A stretch of DNA of 64,000 nt. Source: Sulfuritalea sp. (GTDB lineage: Bacteria > Pseudomonadota > Gammaproteobacteria > Burkholderiales > Rhodocyclaceae). This document shows, piece after piece, positions 26,595-36,981 of the stretch. The stretch covers positions 1 through 64,000 of the forward strand of contig JADJQA010000032.1 in the NCBI GenBank assembly GCA_016712985.1, given 5' to 3'. The position numbers and the translations under genes are program-made. Within the stretch, counting starts at the first letter, position 1, and each line of letters begins with the position of its first letter. The notes below the pieces were generated by a model that was not told the DNA's origin, searched no databases, and saw nothing but the letters and a program-made list of their open reading frames with translations.

Positions 26595-26652
26595 AAACCA
26601 TCAACCGCGCCACCGGCAAACGCGATATGCGGCTGGGCGGCGTTGTCGTTCC
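26595..26652 (+). repeat. Second copy of the mshK-like 3' end
   Basis: The stretch AAACCATCAACCGCGCCACC and onward repeats 26471-26530 with a few substitutions, offset 124 bp. With the 5' remnant at 25328 it shows that this small gene has been duplicated and eroded more than once. Confidence 0.75.
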
Positions 26653-26693
26653 CGCCAGCTCACCTCCCGCCAGCGTCAGCAAAGAGGAATGAA

Positions 26694-29600
26694 ATGATAG
26701 TGCCCCGAGGTCGCCCAATCGTTGCTGCGCGGGCGCGCGGCGCTGCGCTGATTGTGCTGATGGCGCTGCTGACGATGGGCGTGCTGTACTTTATTGTGGT
26801 GCAGCTTGAGGCGTTCAGCGGCTATGCGAAGGAGTCGCGAGGCGCGAGTGATTCACTGGCTCAAGCCCGGGAAGCCCTGCTGGCATACGCGGCCACCTAC
26901 CGGGACGACCCTTCACGGAGCACCGAGGTTTTCGGTTATCTGCCTTGCCCCGATACATCTGGCAAGACCGGAATTCAAACCCCTGGTGACGGAGAGGCCG
27001 CTGCAACTTGCGGCACTTCAGAGCAAGCCGCCATCGGTCTGCTGCCTTACAAGACTCTCGGTCTGCCCGATCTGCGCGATTCAAGCGGTGTCTGCCTGTG
27101 GTACGCCGTGGCAGGAGGTTTCAAGAACAATCCCAAGACCGCCGAATGAACTGGGACGCAGGGCCAGTTCACCGTGCTCGATGCCAACGGCGCCACGCTC
27201 GTCGCTCGGAGGACGCCCAGGGTGGGGCAGCGGCGGTGGTTTTCGCAACAGGCCTTCCTCTGGCCGGTCAGTCGTCCCGCAGCGCCACGAGCGTCGGCCC
27301 CTGCCAGATCGACCCGGCGCAAGTCGCCGCCTTTCTCGATGGCGCCTACACCTTCGCTACAACCGCTACCATCGCCCTTACTCAGGGGCCAACAAAGGAT
27401 GCGAACGGCATTGTGACGAACAATGATCGCCTCGCCTGGATCACCCCCAAGGAGATCTTCGACAGGGTGATCGCGCGCCAGGACTTCAGCAATGCCCTTA
27501 CCGCCGTGCCGCCAGGCCAGATCAACACGCTGATCGACCGCCTTGCCAAGGCAGTGGAAAAGAAGATCCAGGACGATATCTTCGATGCGACATCAACCAG
27601 CATGCCCAGCAATACCGGCAGCTACACGCCGCAACCCGCTGGCGCGGCCATGGGTGATATCAACGCCACTGCCGGTGAAATATCGCTCTCTGGCGCTGCG
27701 GACTACACCAACTACCTGAGCAACTGGTCGGATCAGCTTCGCCAGATCCGCTGCAACAGCGTCAGCTGCTTGCCTCGACATCAACAACAGCGGCACGGCC
27801 AACTGCCGTGGAGCGTTGCTCTTCGCCGGCAGAACCGCCGGCGGCCAGCCCCGCACTGGCGCCCAGAAAGCGCCTTCGATCGCCAACCTTGCCAGCTACT
27901 TCGAAAGCGGCCTCGGCTTCCTCACCAGCGGCAGCGCTTTTGGCGGAAGAACAGCTTACGCGGAAGCTGTCTCCCTCTCGGGCTCCTCATGGTCGGGTGG
28001 AACGGTCACGGTTACGACGTCATCCGCACATGGTTTCGGCACGGATTCTCATGTCGCGATTTCCGGCGTTTCGCCAAGTGGATACAACGGGATATTCAGA
28101 GTTGCCGTAACCGACGCGACGCATTTCACATTTCCTCTGGGCAGCAATCCCGGTGTCTATGTCGCCGGGGGCAGCGCGTATTCGCCGAGCGCGGACGTGG
28201 TCGCCTGCCTCGGCTTTGGGACCTACGATTCGCTGAAGCAGAGTTCCGCCGCCTTCAGCAGCGGCACCGTGACTCCCGGCGGCACAGCCACGAGCGTCGC
28301 CACGGTAACCGGCGTCGGCACCGCGACGCCGACCATCGTACTCGGCAGCGGCACCCTGGTGGCACGTTCGGGATGCGTCTGGCGTCCGACGCCGTTGCCG
28401 CTGAACAGCAGCCTGCGGCTTTACTTCACCTACACTGTTGCCTCGGCCAGCGCGGGCAGGGGCTTCACCCTGGCGCTGGCCGATGCGCCACCAACAATCC
28501 GTCCAGCACCGAGCCGGTAATGTGCGGCGCCACCGGTACCTCAAACCTGGGAGCCTGGGTTATTCCAGCGCGCCAGTCTCCGGGTTCGGTATCCGGCACG
28601 GCAGACATCACCGGAACCGCCTGGACTCCGACCGTCAGCCCCCTCCGTTCTTTCCCATTATCAACGTTGCAACCATCACCACCGCAGCCAATCACGGCTA
28701 TGCGACCAATGACATCGTCACGATCTCGGGCGCCAACCCGGCAGGCTATAACGGCACCTACAGCATCACCGTCACTTCCCCACTCAATTCACCTATGTTC
28801 TGCCAACGAATCCCGGCCCACCGTACATGGGAATCTTTCCACCAAAGATCGGACTCGAATTCGATACCGCGAGCAATACCCCGCGCAATGACCCGGGGCC
28901 GGACCACTTTGCCTTCGTGCATTGGGGTGGCGCTGGCGATAACGATCCTGCGGCAGCGACGCGCAATGGCAACGACGACAACACCCATAACAGTGGTGTG
29001 AATGGCGATGGTTCGCAGCCGCTCAACCCGAGGCGCCTCAATATCTCCTCGGCGAGCGCGACCCCGGTGGCGACGGTCGCCGCCGCCCGCTGGTCGGGCG
29101 GCACGGCAAGCATCAGCACCACGGCGCCCCCGGCTACGGCAGTGGGCAAAGCGTCACCATCTCGGATATCAGTCCGCTCGGCTACAAGGGCACGCATACG
29201 GTCACGGTTGGCGACGCAACTCACTTCACCTATGCAAAGGCCACCGATCCTGGAAAATACCCCTATGTGTCGACGGTTTCTGCAGCAAGCTGGGCGTCGG
29301 GTACGGCGACGATCACGACTTCGGCAGCGCATGGGCTGTCCACCGGAAATGCGGTGACCCTGAGCAACATGTCGCCCACGGCCTGGAACGGCAGCTACTC
29401 CGTCACGGTCACCGACCCTACCCATTTCACCGTGGCCATCGCCGGCAACCCGGGCGCCTACGTCGCGGGCGGACAGGTGTCCGCGCCCTTGAGTTTCATT
29501 TCCGCCGCCGCGTGGTCGGGCAGTCGGGTTTAGGTGACCACGTCGAGCCCTCACGGTCTGATTTCCGAGCAGTTCGTGACGATTTCCGGCGCCTCACCCT

Positions 29601-30553
29601 CGGGCTACAACGGCACCTACCGCATCAAGGTGAGCAGCAGCACCCAGTTCAGTTACTTTCTGCTCAACAGTCCCGGCAGCTCTTCGAGCGGTGGAAGCAT
29701 TGCCGTGGCTGGCGCCGCCAGTAGCGCAATGGCATCAGTACCGGTCAGCGGCGCGGTCTGGGCAGCCGGCACCGGGACCATTGCGACCTCGGCGGCCCAT
29801 GGACTCGCCACCGGGAATACCGTGGCACTGAGCAATATGCTCCCCCCGACGTGGAATGGCACCTACGCGGTGACGGCGATCGACGCCAATCACTTCAGCG
29901 TTGCGATCGCGAGCGACCCGACCGCCTACACCGCGGGTGGCCAGGTTTCGCCAGTCAGCATCATTTCAGCGGCGACATGGTCCGGTAACCAGGCCAGCGT
30001 CACCACCAGCGCGGCCCATGGACTGGCCAATGGCCAGGTGGTACAGATCGCCGGGGTCTATCCGGCCGCTTACAACAGCGCCTACGCCGTCACGGTGATC
30101 GACGCCACGCATTTCAGCTATGCGCTGGCAGGCGATCCCGGCGGAGCTTTTTCGGCGGCGACGTTTACCTATCCCGGAATTGCCACGGTCAACGCCAGCG
30201 ACCCCTACCTGCCTTACGGCGCGACGCCCGTAGGTACTACCATCCATGTGCGCCTGGACATCAGCCGCCGCTACGACGCGAGCCGTCGCCAGGCGACCCT
30301 GACGCTGCAGGCCTATGTCGGCGACACCTTCACGGGGACTTGTGCACAGGCCGACTTCAAGAACTTCGCCCGCGACCTTGCCGAGCTTTGTCCGACCCGC
30401 AGCCCCACCGTCGAACAGGACGGCCTTGTCATCAATGATGCGGCCGGGCCTGCGCTGGCCAACATCTACCTCGGATTTACCACCGCACGCAGGGCCGTGG
30501 TGGGTAATAATGAGACCATCAACATCCAGAACCTGATCCTGCGCAGTCAATGA
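26694..30553 (+). CDS. Giant pilin-like protein with lectin-type domain and inserted ~90-residue repeats (multiply frameshifted)
   Basis: ATG 26694 (AAAGAGGAAT upstream) begins with a pilin-like N-terminus (RGAALIVLMALLTMGVLYF). The coding sense moves between frames near 27150, 27210, 27770, 28490, 28600, 28790 and 29130, and an in-frame TAG lies at 29530-29532. Reassembled, the protein would be about 1280 residues. In order it has a pilin stalk, a repeat, then a legume-lectin-like segment (IGLEFDTASN, DHFAFVHWGG). At least four copies of an AHG-GYNGTY-VTVxDxTHF repeat follow, and then the rest of the lectin-like domain (HVRLDISRRYD, LGFTTARRAV, INIQNLIL). MshQ-like tip adhesin is my best guess. 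The stop at 30551-30553 overlaps the next ATG. Confidence 0.6.
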
Positions 30554-31368
30554 CAAGAGTTTCGACGTATCGGCCATCCGGCTTCACGCTCATTGAACTG
30601 GCGATGGTGCTCTTCATCGTCTCCCTGTTGATCGGCGGTCTGCTGTTGCCTCTGTCCACCAGCAGAGCTTGCCGGCCGCCAGGACACCGACAAGGCGCTC
30701 GCCAACATTCGCGAAGCGCTGATCGGCTTTGCCGTGGTCAATGGACGCCTGCCCTGCCCGGCGGTGGCGAGCATACCCACGGGTACCGCGGTAAGCGGGC
30801 TGGACGCGGGCAGGGAAGCCACCACGCCGGCTGGTGCGAACGGTCCCTGCGCTTGTGAAACCAGTGCCACCAGTCGCGTCGCCGGAATTGTCGGCGCCGG
30901 GGCCGTGGCCTGCTCTGATACCGATAGCGTCGGCGGCGTGCTTCCCTGGGCGACTCTGGGCTTGCCGGAAACCGACGCCTGGGGGCGTCGGTACACTTAC
31001 TATATCGCGGCCCAGTTCGCGCGGCTGCCAACCGGTCAAACCACATTCGGCTGTACCCCCTCGGCAACCGTACAGAACGCCGCACTCGCGTTGTGCTCAA
31101 GCGGCACGATTACCGTGTCCACCGCGGCCACCGGCGGTACGGGCGTGGCCAGCAATGTTCGGCCATCGTCGTTTCCCATGGCAAGAACGGGCTGGGCGCC
31201 AGGTCTCCGTCAGGCAACGTCAGGCTAGCGGCAAGCGCTGCCGACGAGGTGGAAAACGCCGACAACGACAATGACTTCGTGGGCAGCGTCGGCATTGACG
31301 ATCAATTGGTCTGGATTCCCGTCACCGTGCTGATGGGACGGATGCTGGCCGCAGGCAAGCTGCCCTGA
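30550..31368 (+). CDS. Type IV minor prepilin (frameshifted)
   Basis: A canonical prepilin signal is present: GFTLIELAMVLFIVSLLIGG, cleavable after Gly with Glu5. After about 30660 the coding sense continues in another frame (KALANIREALIGFAVVNGRL, PCPAVASIPTG, LPWATLGLPETDAWGRRYTY), and after about 31150 in a third (VVSHGKNGLGARSPSGN, DDQLVWIPVTVLMGRMLAAG). The DAWGRRYTY segment is typical of GspG/GspH-like pseudopilins. At about 270 residues it would be a minor MSHA pilin. No MshO/P/D assignment is possible. The gap 31369-31482 shows nothing. Confidence 0.7.
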
Positions 31369-31482
31369 TTCTTGGGTAGCACAAATAGCTCGGTGAACTG
31401 GCGTAGGGCTTGTGAACTGGCGCCATCCAGCGCCAACCGCCTCGCGGCTTGCTACTGGCGACTTTGATGCCTTGCCCTGGTG

Positions 31483-31513
31483 CAAAAAAATGGGAGCAGT
31501 CCGCTGCTCCCAT
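31483..31513 (-). terminator. Rho-independent terminator of the PEP-CTERM gene
   Basis: The stem ATGGGAGCAG / CTGCTCCCAT (10 bp, TCCG loop) is followed on the minus strand by a U7 run (A7 at 31484-31490), 24 bp after the PEP-CTERM stop codon. Confidence 0.8.
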
Positions 31514-31536
31514 TTACATCCGCGAATCGGCTCCGC

Positions 31537-32298
31537 TCAGGGCCGAACAGCCACCAGCTTCCTGCGCCATGCGACAAAACCGAGCAGACCCAGACCGGCG
31601 AGCATCATCCCATAGGTGCGGGGTTCGGGGATGGCCGGGATGAAGCCGTTCTTGCTGACCGTTGCGAATGCCGTCAGCGTACCCGTGAGGTCGCCGGCCG
31701 TCAGATTCAGAAACGTTGCCTCGAGCGTACGCGAATCGCTTTGAGGGTTTCCAAAACCCGACGCCCACGAAATGCTCTCGACTCCCGAATGCTGGGTATT
31801 GGCGCCAAAGACTCCGGGGCCGTCAACGTTTAGGAATGCCCAAGCATAAGCGCTGCCATTCAGCGGAACGCCCATGTCGATGTCAGTACTCGCCTTGACC
31901 GAAAAAACCGCGATAGTGTTGGGCCGCAACGTGAAACTACCACTGCGATTCAGCCAGGCGCTCGAATTCAACTCCGCCGGCACATCGCTGAATACCGCAC
32001 GCAGCGGCGATCCGTCCGCTCCCCCACCCAGCGATTCGTAGGCCGTTGCCGAAGCGACCACATCGGTGGCGTTGATGGAAGTGGCCCAGTCCTGCGAAGA
32101 GCTTGACTTTGAATTGGCATAGACCGAGCTCGTCTTACTGGTCCAGTCAATGCCCGGAGTTGCGTTATCCACGCCCTTCAGCGCTACTGCAAAGCTGCTC
32201 CAGTCGATCGACGCTATTGCGGGCGGCGGCGGAAGTGCCGACGAAGCCGGCAGCGAGGAAGCCAGTGCTGCGATTGCCACAACGATCTTCAGCTTCAT
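31537..32298 (-). CDS. PEP-CTERM sorting-domain surface/exopolysaccharide protein
   Basis: The 253-residue protein has a signal peptide (MKLKIVVAIAALASSLPASS), a Ser/Ala-rich beta-type body, and a C-terminal tripartite sorting tag: PEP in IPEPRTYG, hydrophobic MMLAGLGLLGFVAW and basic RRK. It should be processed by exosortase EpsH, which is not in this window, and exported in connection with exopolysaccharide. The body is unlike any family I know. A sigma54 promoter precedes it and a terminator follows it, so it is a single-gene transcript. Confidence 0.88.
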   Translation of the reverse strand: MKLKIVVAIAALASSLPASSALPPPPAIASIDWSSFAVALKGVDNATPGIDWTSKTSSVYANSKSSSSQDWATSINATDVVASATAYESLGGGADGSPLRAVFSDVPAELNSSAWLNRSGSFTLRPNTIAVFSVKASTDIDMGVPLNGSAYAWAFLNVDGPGVFGANTQHSGVESISWASGFGNPQSDSRTLEATFLNLTAGDLTGTLTAFATVSKNGFIPAIPEPRTYGMMLAGLGLLGFVAWRRKLVAVRP

Positions 32299-32361
32299 TT
32301 CTGGTTTCCTTTACTGTCAAGAAGCGCAATAAGAACAGACACCAAAATCAAACACCAATTA

Positions 32362-32377
32362 TGCAAGATTCGCGCCA
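32362..32377 (-). promoter_or_regulatory. Sigma54 (RpoN) promoter of the PEP-CTERM gene
   Basis: The minus-strand sequence TGGCGCGAATCTTGCA matches TGGCAC-RN4-TTGCA with one change and has the obligatory GG-N10-GC spacing. Transcription would start about 12 nt downstream, leaving a leader of about 50 nt before the ATG at 32298. Confidence 0.7.
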
Positions 32378-33308
32378 TTAGATTGGGAAAACTAGTCTGA
32401 CGGCGGCAAACCCGCTCTACGACTGGCTTTGGCGCCAAGACTGGAGATTCGCTGCTCACGTCAGCGAGCCTCGCCTTTTCGTCAGTGTAAGATTTTCCGA
32501 CACGGGCTCGGGGATTTCAACCGCACTCGTCGAATTATCGCCCAGACCGAGTGGCGTGATCAATCGCCGATCTACTGCGGAAACCTGCCACCACGGCGCT
32601 CGAGGCGCTCGCAGGGGCGTCCCGTGATTGCAGCCGGGCGTCGGAGGCGCGATAGGCAGCCTGCTTCGCCGCGATCCGTATGCATCTGAGCGCATCCTTC
32701 CTGTTGCCACCATGGCACTTCCTGAAACCGCCACACGGTGCCTTGGGGTCAAGCGAAGGCCGCGGATCGTTCTGCTGCCAGTTTCACGCATTGCGACACA
32801 TGTCTTCCAGCGTACGCGACGCTGCCCCCAGCTACTGTCTGGACAGTGACGGATGAATCGGCCCGGCACGCCGGCCCGTCGTTCGGTTGGCGTGCAATCG
32901 GCTACGCAGCCGGTACCTGAGCCGTATCGACCACGCGGGTACCGAATAGACCCAAACCTCACCGCAGGCCTATGATCCAAGGCGCGAAAGTAGGAAAACC
33001 GATACGAGTTGGGCCATGGAAGCCAGCTTGAGCAGATGGATCTCGCCATCGCGGGGCGGGGATGATCGGGCTCGATACCAGCATCCTCGTTCGTTACATC
33101 GTTCAGGATGATGCCGCGCAATCGGCGGGTCGGCTGCGAGACGACGGCAACCTTTGACAAGCGCGCGAGATGGATGGGGCCGCACCGTTTGCTGAAAGCC
33201 TGACTGGACCGTCGGACTCCATCGTCGCTTATGACAAGCATCACAATTCCTGAATCAAGCTCGCCGAGCCGCCGGTAGAATCGCCGCATCCCCTTTCAGG
33301 AGTTCGCC
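32378..33308. other. Gene-poor 0.9-kb stretch with toxin remnants
   Basis: No intact gene is visible here. Reading frames on both strands are short and low in coding character. The one recognisable item is the VapC start at 33062. The stretch separates the pilus/PEP-CTERM region from the rpe-trp operon and is probably decayed accessory DNA. Confidence 0.5.
33062..33157 (+). pseudogene. VapC-type PIN toxin N-terminal fragment
   Basis: A 31-codon frame begins MIGLDTSILVRYIVQDDAAQ, the typical VapC N-terminus with its first catalytic Asp (usually LDTNILVRY; here Ser replaces Asn). It then stops at TGA. The remaining 100 or so residues of a VapC protein are absent, and no VapB is seen upstream. 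Confidence 0.6.
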
Positions 33309-33998
33309 GTGTCCAGAGCCTTCAGGATCGCGCCAAGCATTCTTTCCGCCAATTTCGCCAGGTTGGGCGAGGAAGTCGACAACGTGCTCAAGTCGGGAGC
33401 CGACATCGTCCATTTCGACGTGATGGACAACCATTACGTGCCGAATCTGACCATCGGCCCGCTGATTTGCGAAGCCCTGAAGAAGCACGGCGTCACGGCG
33501 CCGATCGACGTGCATCTGATGGTCAAGCCCGTCGACCGCATCATTCCCGACTTCGCCAAGGCGGGCGCCAGCTACATCACCTTTCACCCGGAAGCATCGG
33601 AGCATATCGACCGCACCATCGGCCTGATCCGCGAATGCGGCTGCCAGCCCGGCCTGGTGTTCAACCCGGCAACGCCGCTCGACGTGCTCGAGTACACGCT
33701 GCACAAGCTCGACATGGTGCTGCTGATGAGCGTCAACCCCGGCTTCGGCGGCCAGAAATTCATCCCCCACGTGCTCGACAAGGCCAGGCAGGTGCGCCAG
33801 ATGATCGATGCGCGCGGCCTCGATGTCAGCCTCGAAATCGACGGCGGCGTCGGCCCGGCCAACATCCTCGAAGTGGCGCGGGCCGGAGTCGATACCTTCG
33901 TCGCCGGCTCGGCGGTGTTCGGCGCCGGGCGTGACGAGGATGCGCATCGCTATGACACAGTGATCGGCACGCTGCGCGCCGAACTCAAGAAGCTTTGA
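33309..33998 (+). CDS. rpe: Ribulose-phosphate 3-epimerase
   Basis: The GTG start (33309) gives 229 residues. This TIM-barrel epimerase interconverts ribulose-5-phosphate and xylulose-5-phosphate. Signature motifs are [28 protein letters not shown] (metal His/Asp), [22 protein letters not shown] and [13 protein letters not shown] (phosphate/metal Asp). The length is normal for the family. It starts the rpe-gph-trp series, a common betaproteobacterial order. Confidence 0.97.
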   Translation: MSRAFRIAPSILSANFARLGEEVDNVLKSGADIVHFDVMDNHYVPNLTIGPLICEALKKHGVTAPIDVHLMVKPVDRIIPDFAKAGASYITFHPEASEHIDRTIGLIRECGCQPGLVFNPATPLDVLEYTLHKLDMVLLMSVNPGFGGQKFIPHVLDKARQVRQMIDARGLDVSLEIDGGVGPANILEVARAGVDTFVAGSAVFGAGRDEDAHRYDTVIGTLRAELKKL

Positions 33999-34020
33999 CC
34001 CTGGAACCCGCAGTTGCAAG

Positions 34021-34062
34021 CGCTTCAAACACAGAGAACACAGAGCCACAGAGCCACAGCGG
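34021..34062. repeat. CAGAG-family repeat, left arm only
   Basis: The sequence CGCTTCAAACACAGAGAACA and onward contains periodic (A/C)CACAGAG units, matching the left arm of the palindromic elements at 36982, 38036, 39219, 55322 and 56769. No right arm follows. Confidence 0.6.
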
Positions 34063-34066
34063 GCAC

Positions 34067-34570
34067 GGGAAGAACCTCGACTACAACTTTGTCATTGGCG
34101 TGGCTTCGGCCATGCCCGTCGAAGCCGACCTGCTGGAACTCCTGCTGCGCCGGATCGAGCCGGGCTCGCCGTGGCACGCCACGCTGATCGGCCGTGCCGA
34201 ATCCGGCCGCGGCACCAGCGCGTCGCCGAACTGGCCGACATGCCGCGCAGCGGACTGGAAGGCACTTGCTACCTGCCGGACGGCAGTCACGCGGCGGGCA
34301 ACGGCGCGCCGATCGAAGCCCTCGCGGCGTGCGCGCAATGCCCGGTGCGAAATCGCCAGCCCGGTCGAGGAGGGCCTGCAACCTCGCCTGCGCACGCAAC
34401 AAGTCACCACCAAGGCCGGCAAATGCAGGATTCTGGTCTTCAAGGGGCGCGGCGACCTGGTTGCCGGCCTGAATCCGCGCAGCAGCAAGGCAATGCTCGA
34501 TGCCGCTGACGATGACCCGCTGTTCCCCACTATCTACCCATTGTTCGATAAACATCGTATCTTCGCACCC
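34067..34570 (+). other. Coding-like stretch between rpe and gph, not recognised
   Basis: Coding-like translation appears in successive plus-strand frames: AMPVEADLLELLLRRIEPGS to HATLIGRAESGRGT, then QRVAELADMPRSGLEGTCYL to IEALAACAQ, and later TTKAGKCRILVFKGRGDLVA. It looks like one protein of about 150 residues with two or more frame breaks. I do not recognise the family. It could be part of the rpe-gph operon. Confidence 0.3.
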
Positions 34571-35233
34571 ATGAAACCCATCCGCTCAGTCACCATCGAC
34601 CTCGATGGCACCCTGCTCGACACCATCCCCGATCTCGCCGCCGCCGCAAATGCCATGATGCGCGAACTGGGACGGCCAGAGCATGCCATCGACACCATCG
34701 CGAGCTTTGTCGGTCGCGGCATTCCCAATCTGGTCGGGCGCTGCCTGCCGGATCTCGCTGGCCAGCCGCTGGCGCAGGCACAGGACATCTTCCGCCGGCA
34801 TTACGCCACCGAGAATGGTCGCTGCTCGAAACTCTATCCCGGCGTGCTCGACGGCTTGCGCGCCTTCCGTGATGCCGGCTTGCCGATGGCCGTGATCACC
34901 AACAAGGCCGGGGCGTTCACCGCCCCGCTGCTGCTTGCCACGCAACTGGCATCGTGGTTCGAGTTCGCCGTTTCCGGCGACAGCCTGCCGGAAAAGAAGC
35001 CGCACCCGCTGCCGCTGCTGCATGCCTGCGAACGCCTCGGCAGCATTCCCGCCGAAAACCTGCACATCGGCGATTCCCGGCACGATGCCGCCGCCGCGCG
35101 CGCCGCGGGTTGTCCGGTGTTCCTGGTGCCCTACGGCTACAACGAGGGCGAGGATGTGCAGGGAATCGACTGCGATGCTATAGTCGCTTCGCTGGTGGAG
35201 GCCGAGCGCCGTGTTGCCGGCCAGCAAAGCTGA
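34571..35233 (+). CDS. gph: Phosphoglycolate phosphatase (HAD superfamily)
   Basis: The 220-residue HAD phosphatase has motif I VTIDLDGTLLDTIPDL (nucleophile Asp), motif II ITNKAG, Lys in LPEKKPHPLPL, and motif III/IV HIGDSRHDAAAARAAGC. The cap region FVGRGIPNLVGRCL is Gph-like. It removes 2-phosphoglycolate, and its placement between rpe and trpE is common in beta- and gammaproteobacteria. ATG 34571 keeps the conserved N-terminus; an upstream in-frame extension belongs to unrelated sequence. Confidence 0.93.
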   Translation: MKPIRSVTIDLDGTLLDTIPDLAAAANAMMRELGRPEHAIDTIASFVGRGIPNLVGRCLPDLAGQPLAQAQDIFRRHYATENGRCSKLYPGVLDGLRAFRDAGLPMAVITNKAGAFTAPLLLATQLASWFEFAVSGDSLPEKKPHPLPLLHACERLGSIPAENLHIGDSRHDAAAARAAGCPVFLVPYGYNEGEDVQGIDCDAIVASLVEAERRVAGQQS

Positions 35234-35307
35234 ATTCCCGGCATGCCAAGTACCAGTGCCGACCGAGTAACCAGCGCCACACATAACTCCCGCAAACCTG
35301 CCTGACC

Positions 35308-35406
35308 ATGCTCCACCACAACCTGCATATGACAAGGAAGCACGCCCTCGGGGCGGAGGCCTGGCCCTGGCGGCCCTGGCCCTCGCGCGCCAGTTCGAGC
35401 GCCTGA
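35308..35406 (+). CDS. trpL: Putative trp leader peptide (attenuator)
   Basis: A 32-codon ORF 70 nt upstream of trpE reads MLHHNLHMTRKHALGAEAWP and then WRPWPSRASSSA. Trp codons fall at positions 19, 21 and 24, the clustered-Trp signature of an attenuation leader. Complementary GCGCGCC (about 35386) and GGCGCGC (about 35432) could pair after it, but I see no U-run, so the terminator is not evident. Caveat: the overlapping frame (LALAALALARQFERL) also looks codon-biased, and the W cluster may be its by-product. Confidence 0.5.
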   Translation: MLHHNLHMTRKHALGAEAWPWRPWPSRASSSA

Positions 35407-35475
35407 TTTCCCGCGCACCGGAGCCTGAAGCCGGCGCGCCCGTCCTTGCAGTACCCGTATCCGTGGAGCTTCCCC

Positions 35476-36974
35476 ATGACTGAATCCGATTTCAACCGGC
35501 TTGCCGCGGCGGGCTACAACCGCATTCCGGTGACGCTCGAAACCTTTGCCGACCTCGACACCCCGCTGTCGATCTACCTCAAGCTGGCGAATGATCCCTA
35601 TTCCTACCTGCTCGAATCGGTGCAGGGCGGCGAGCGTTTCGGCCGTTATTCCTTCATCGGCCTGGCCGCCAGCACGCGCATTGCCGTGGCCGACGGCGCG
35701 ATCATGTTGCTGACCGGCAACCGCGTCGCCGAGCGGCGCGACCACACCAACCCGATGAGCTACATCAGCGAGTTCATGGCCCGTTTCAAGGTACCCGACC
35801 TGCCCGGCCTGCCGCGCTTCTGCGGCGGCCTGGTGGGCGCCTTCGGCTATGACACGGTGCGCTACATTGAAACCAGGCTGGCGCGCACGCGGTCGACGAA
35901 TCCGTTGCCGGATCCACTCGCCGTACCCGATATCCTGCTGCTGCTCTCCGAAGAAATCGCCATCGTCGACAACCTCTCGGGCAAGCTGACCCTGGTGGTG
36001 TATGCCGAACCGGGCTTCCCCGGCGCGTGGAAGCAGACCCAGGCAAGGCTCAGGGAACTGCTGGCCAAGCTGCGCGCACCGTGGCCATTCCCGCCGAAGT
36101 GCAGGCGTGCTCCGCGCCCGCCGTCTCCGAGTTCGGCGAGGAGGCCTTCAAGGCCGCCGTGCGCCGCGCCAAGCAGTACATCGTCGATGGCGACATCATG
36201 CAGGTGGTGCTGTCGCAGCGCATGAGCAAGCCCTTCGCGGCCAGCCCGCTGGCGCTCTACCGCGCCTTGCGCACGCTGAACCCTTCGCCCTACATGTTCT
36301 ATTTCAATTTCGAGGACTTCCACGTGGTCGGCGCCTCGCCGGAAATCCTGGTGCGGCTTGAAGACGACGCAGGGAAGAAGTGTGTCACCGTGCGTCCCAT
36401 CGCGGGCACGCGCAAGCGCGGCGCCAATGCATCGGAAGACGAGGCGCTCGCCGCCGACCTGCTGGCCGATCCCAAGGAACGCGCCGAGCATCTGATGCTG
36501 ATCGATCTGGGCCGCAACGATATCGGCCGCGTGGCGAAGACCGGCACGGTCAAGGTCACCGACCGCTTCATCATCGAGCGCTACTCGCATGTAATGCACA
36601 TCGTGTCCAACGTGCAAGCCGAGTTGAAGGACGACGAGGGTGCGCTCGGCGTGCTCAAGGCCACCTTCCCGGCCGGCACGGTGTCCGGCGCGCCGAAGGT
36701 GCGGGCCATGGAAATCATCGACGAACTGGAACCCAGCAAGCGCGGCATCTATGCCGGCAGCGTCGGCTACCTCGGCTTCAATGGCGACATGGACCTGGCC
36801 ATCGCGATCCGCACCGCGGTGATCAAGGACGGCCGGATCCACGTCCAGGCCGGCGCCGGCATCGTCGCCGACTCCGACCCCGATTCGGAATGGCAGGAAA
36901 CGCTGAACAAGGCGCGGGCGCAACTGCGCGCCGCCGAGATGGCCGAAGCCGGGCTGGATACGCGGTTTGATTGA
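35476..36974 (+). CDS. trpE: Anthranilate synthase component I (frameshift near 36080)
   Basis: ATG 35476 begins [20 protein letters not shown]. The N-terminal domain contains the Trp-feedback LLES motif ([20 protein letters not shown]). Coding then moves one frame at about 36080 (LAKLRAP to [10 protein letters not shown]). The chorismate-binding core follows: [81 protein letters not shown] and [17 protein letters not shown]. All active-site segments are present, so the break is probably an indel error. Together with TrpG it makes anthranilate from chorismate and glutamine. Confidence 0.93.
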
Positions 36975-36981
36975 GACCAAC

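Noticed and set aside
32720..32860. Cobalamin-riboswitch-like strings (CACGGTGCC, GCTGCCCCCAGCTACTGT)
   Set aside because: The order and spacing of the conserved boxes are wrong, the B12 box is not found, and no cobalamin gene follows.
35352..35484. Alternative upstream frame LALAALALARQFERL ending over the trpE start
   Set aside because: No usable start codon upstream in that frame; kept only as a caveat to the leader-peptide call.
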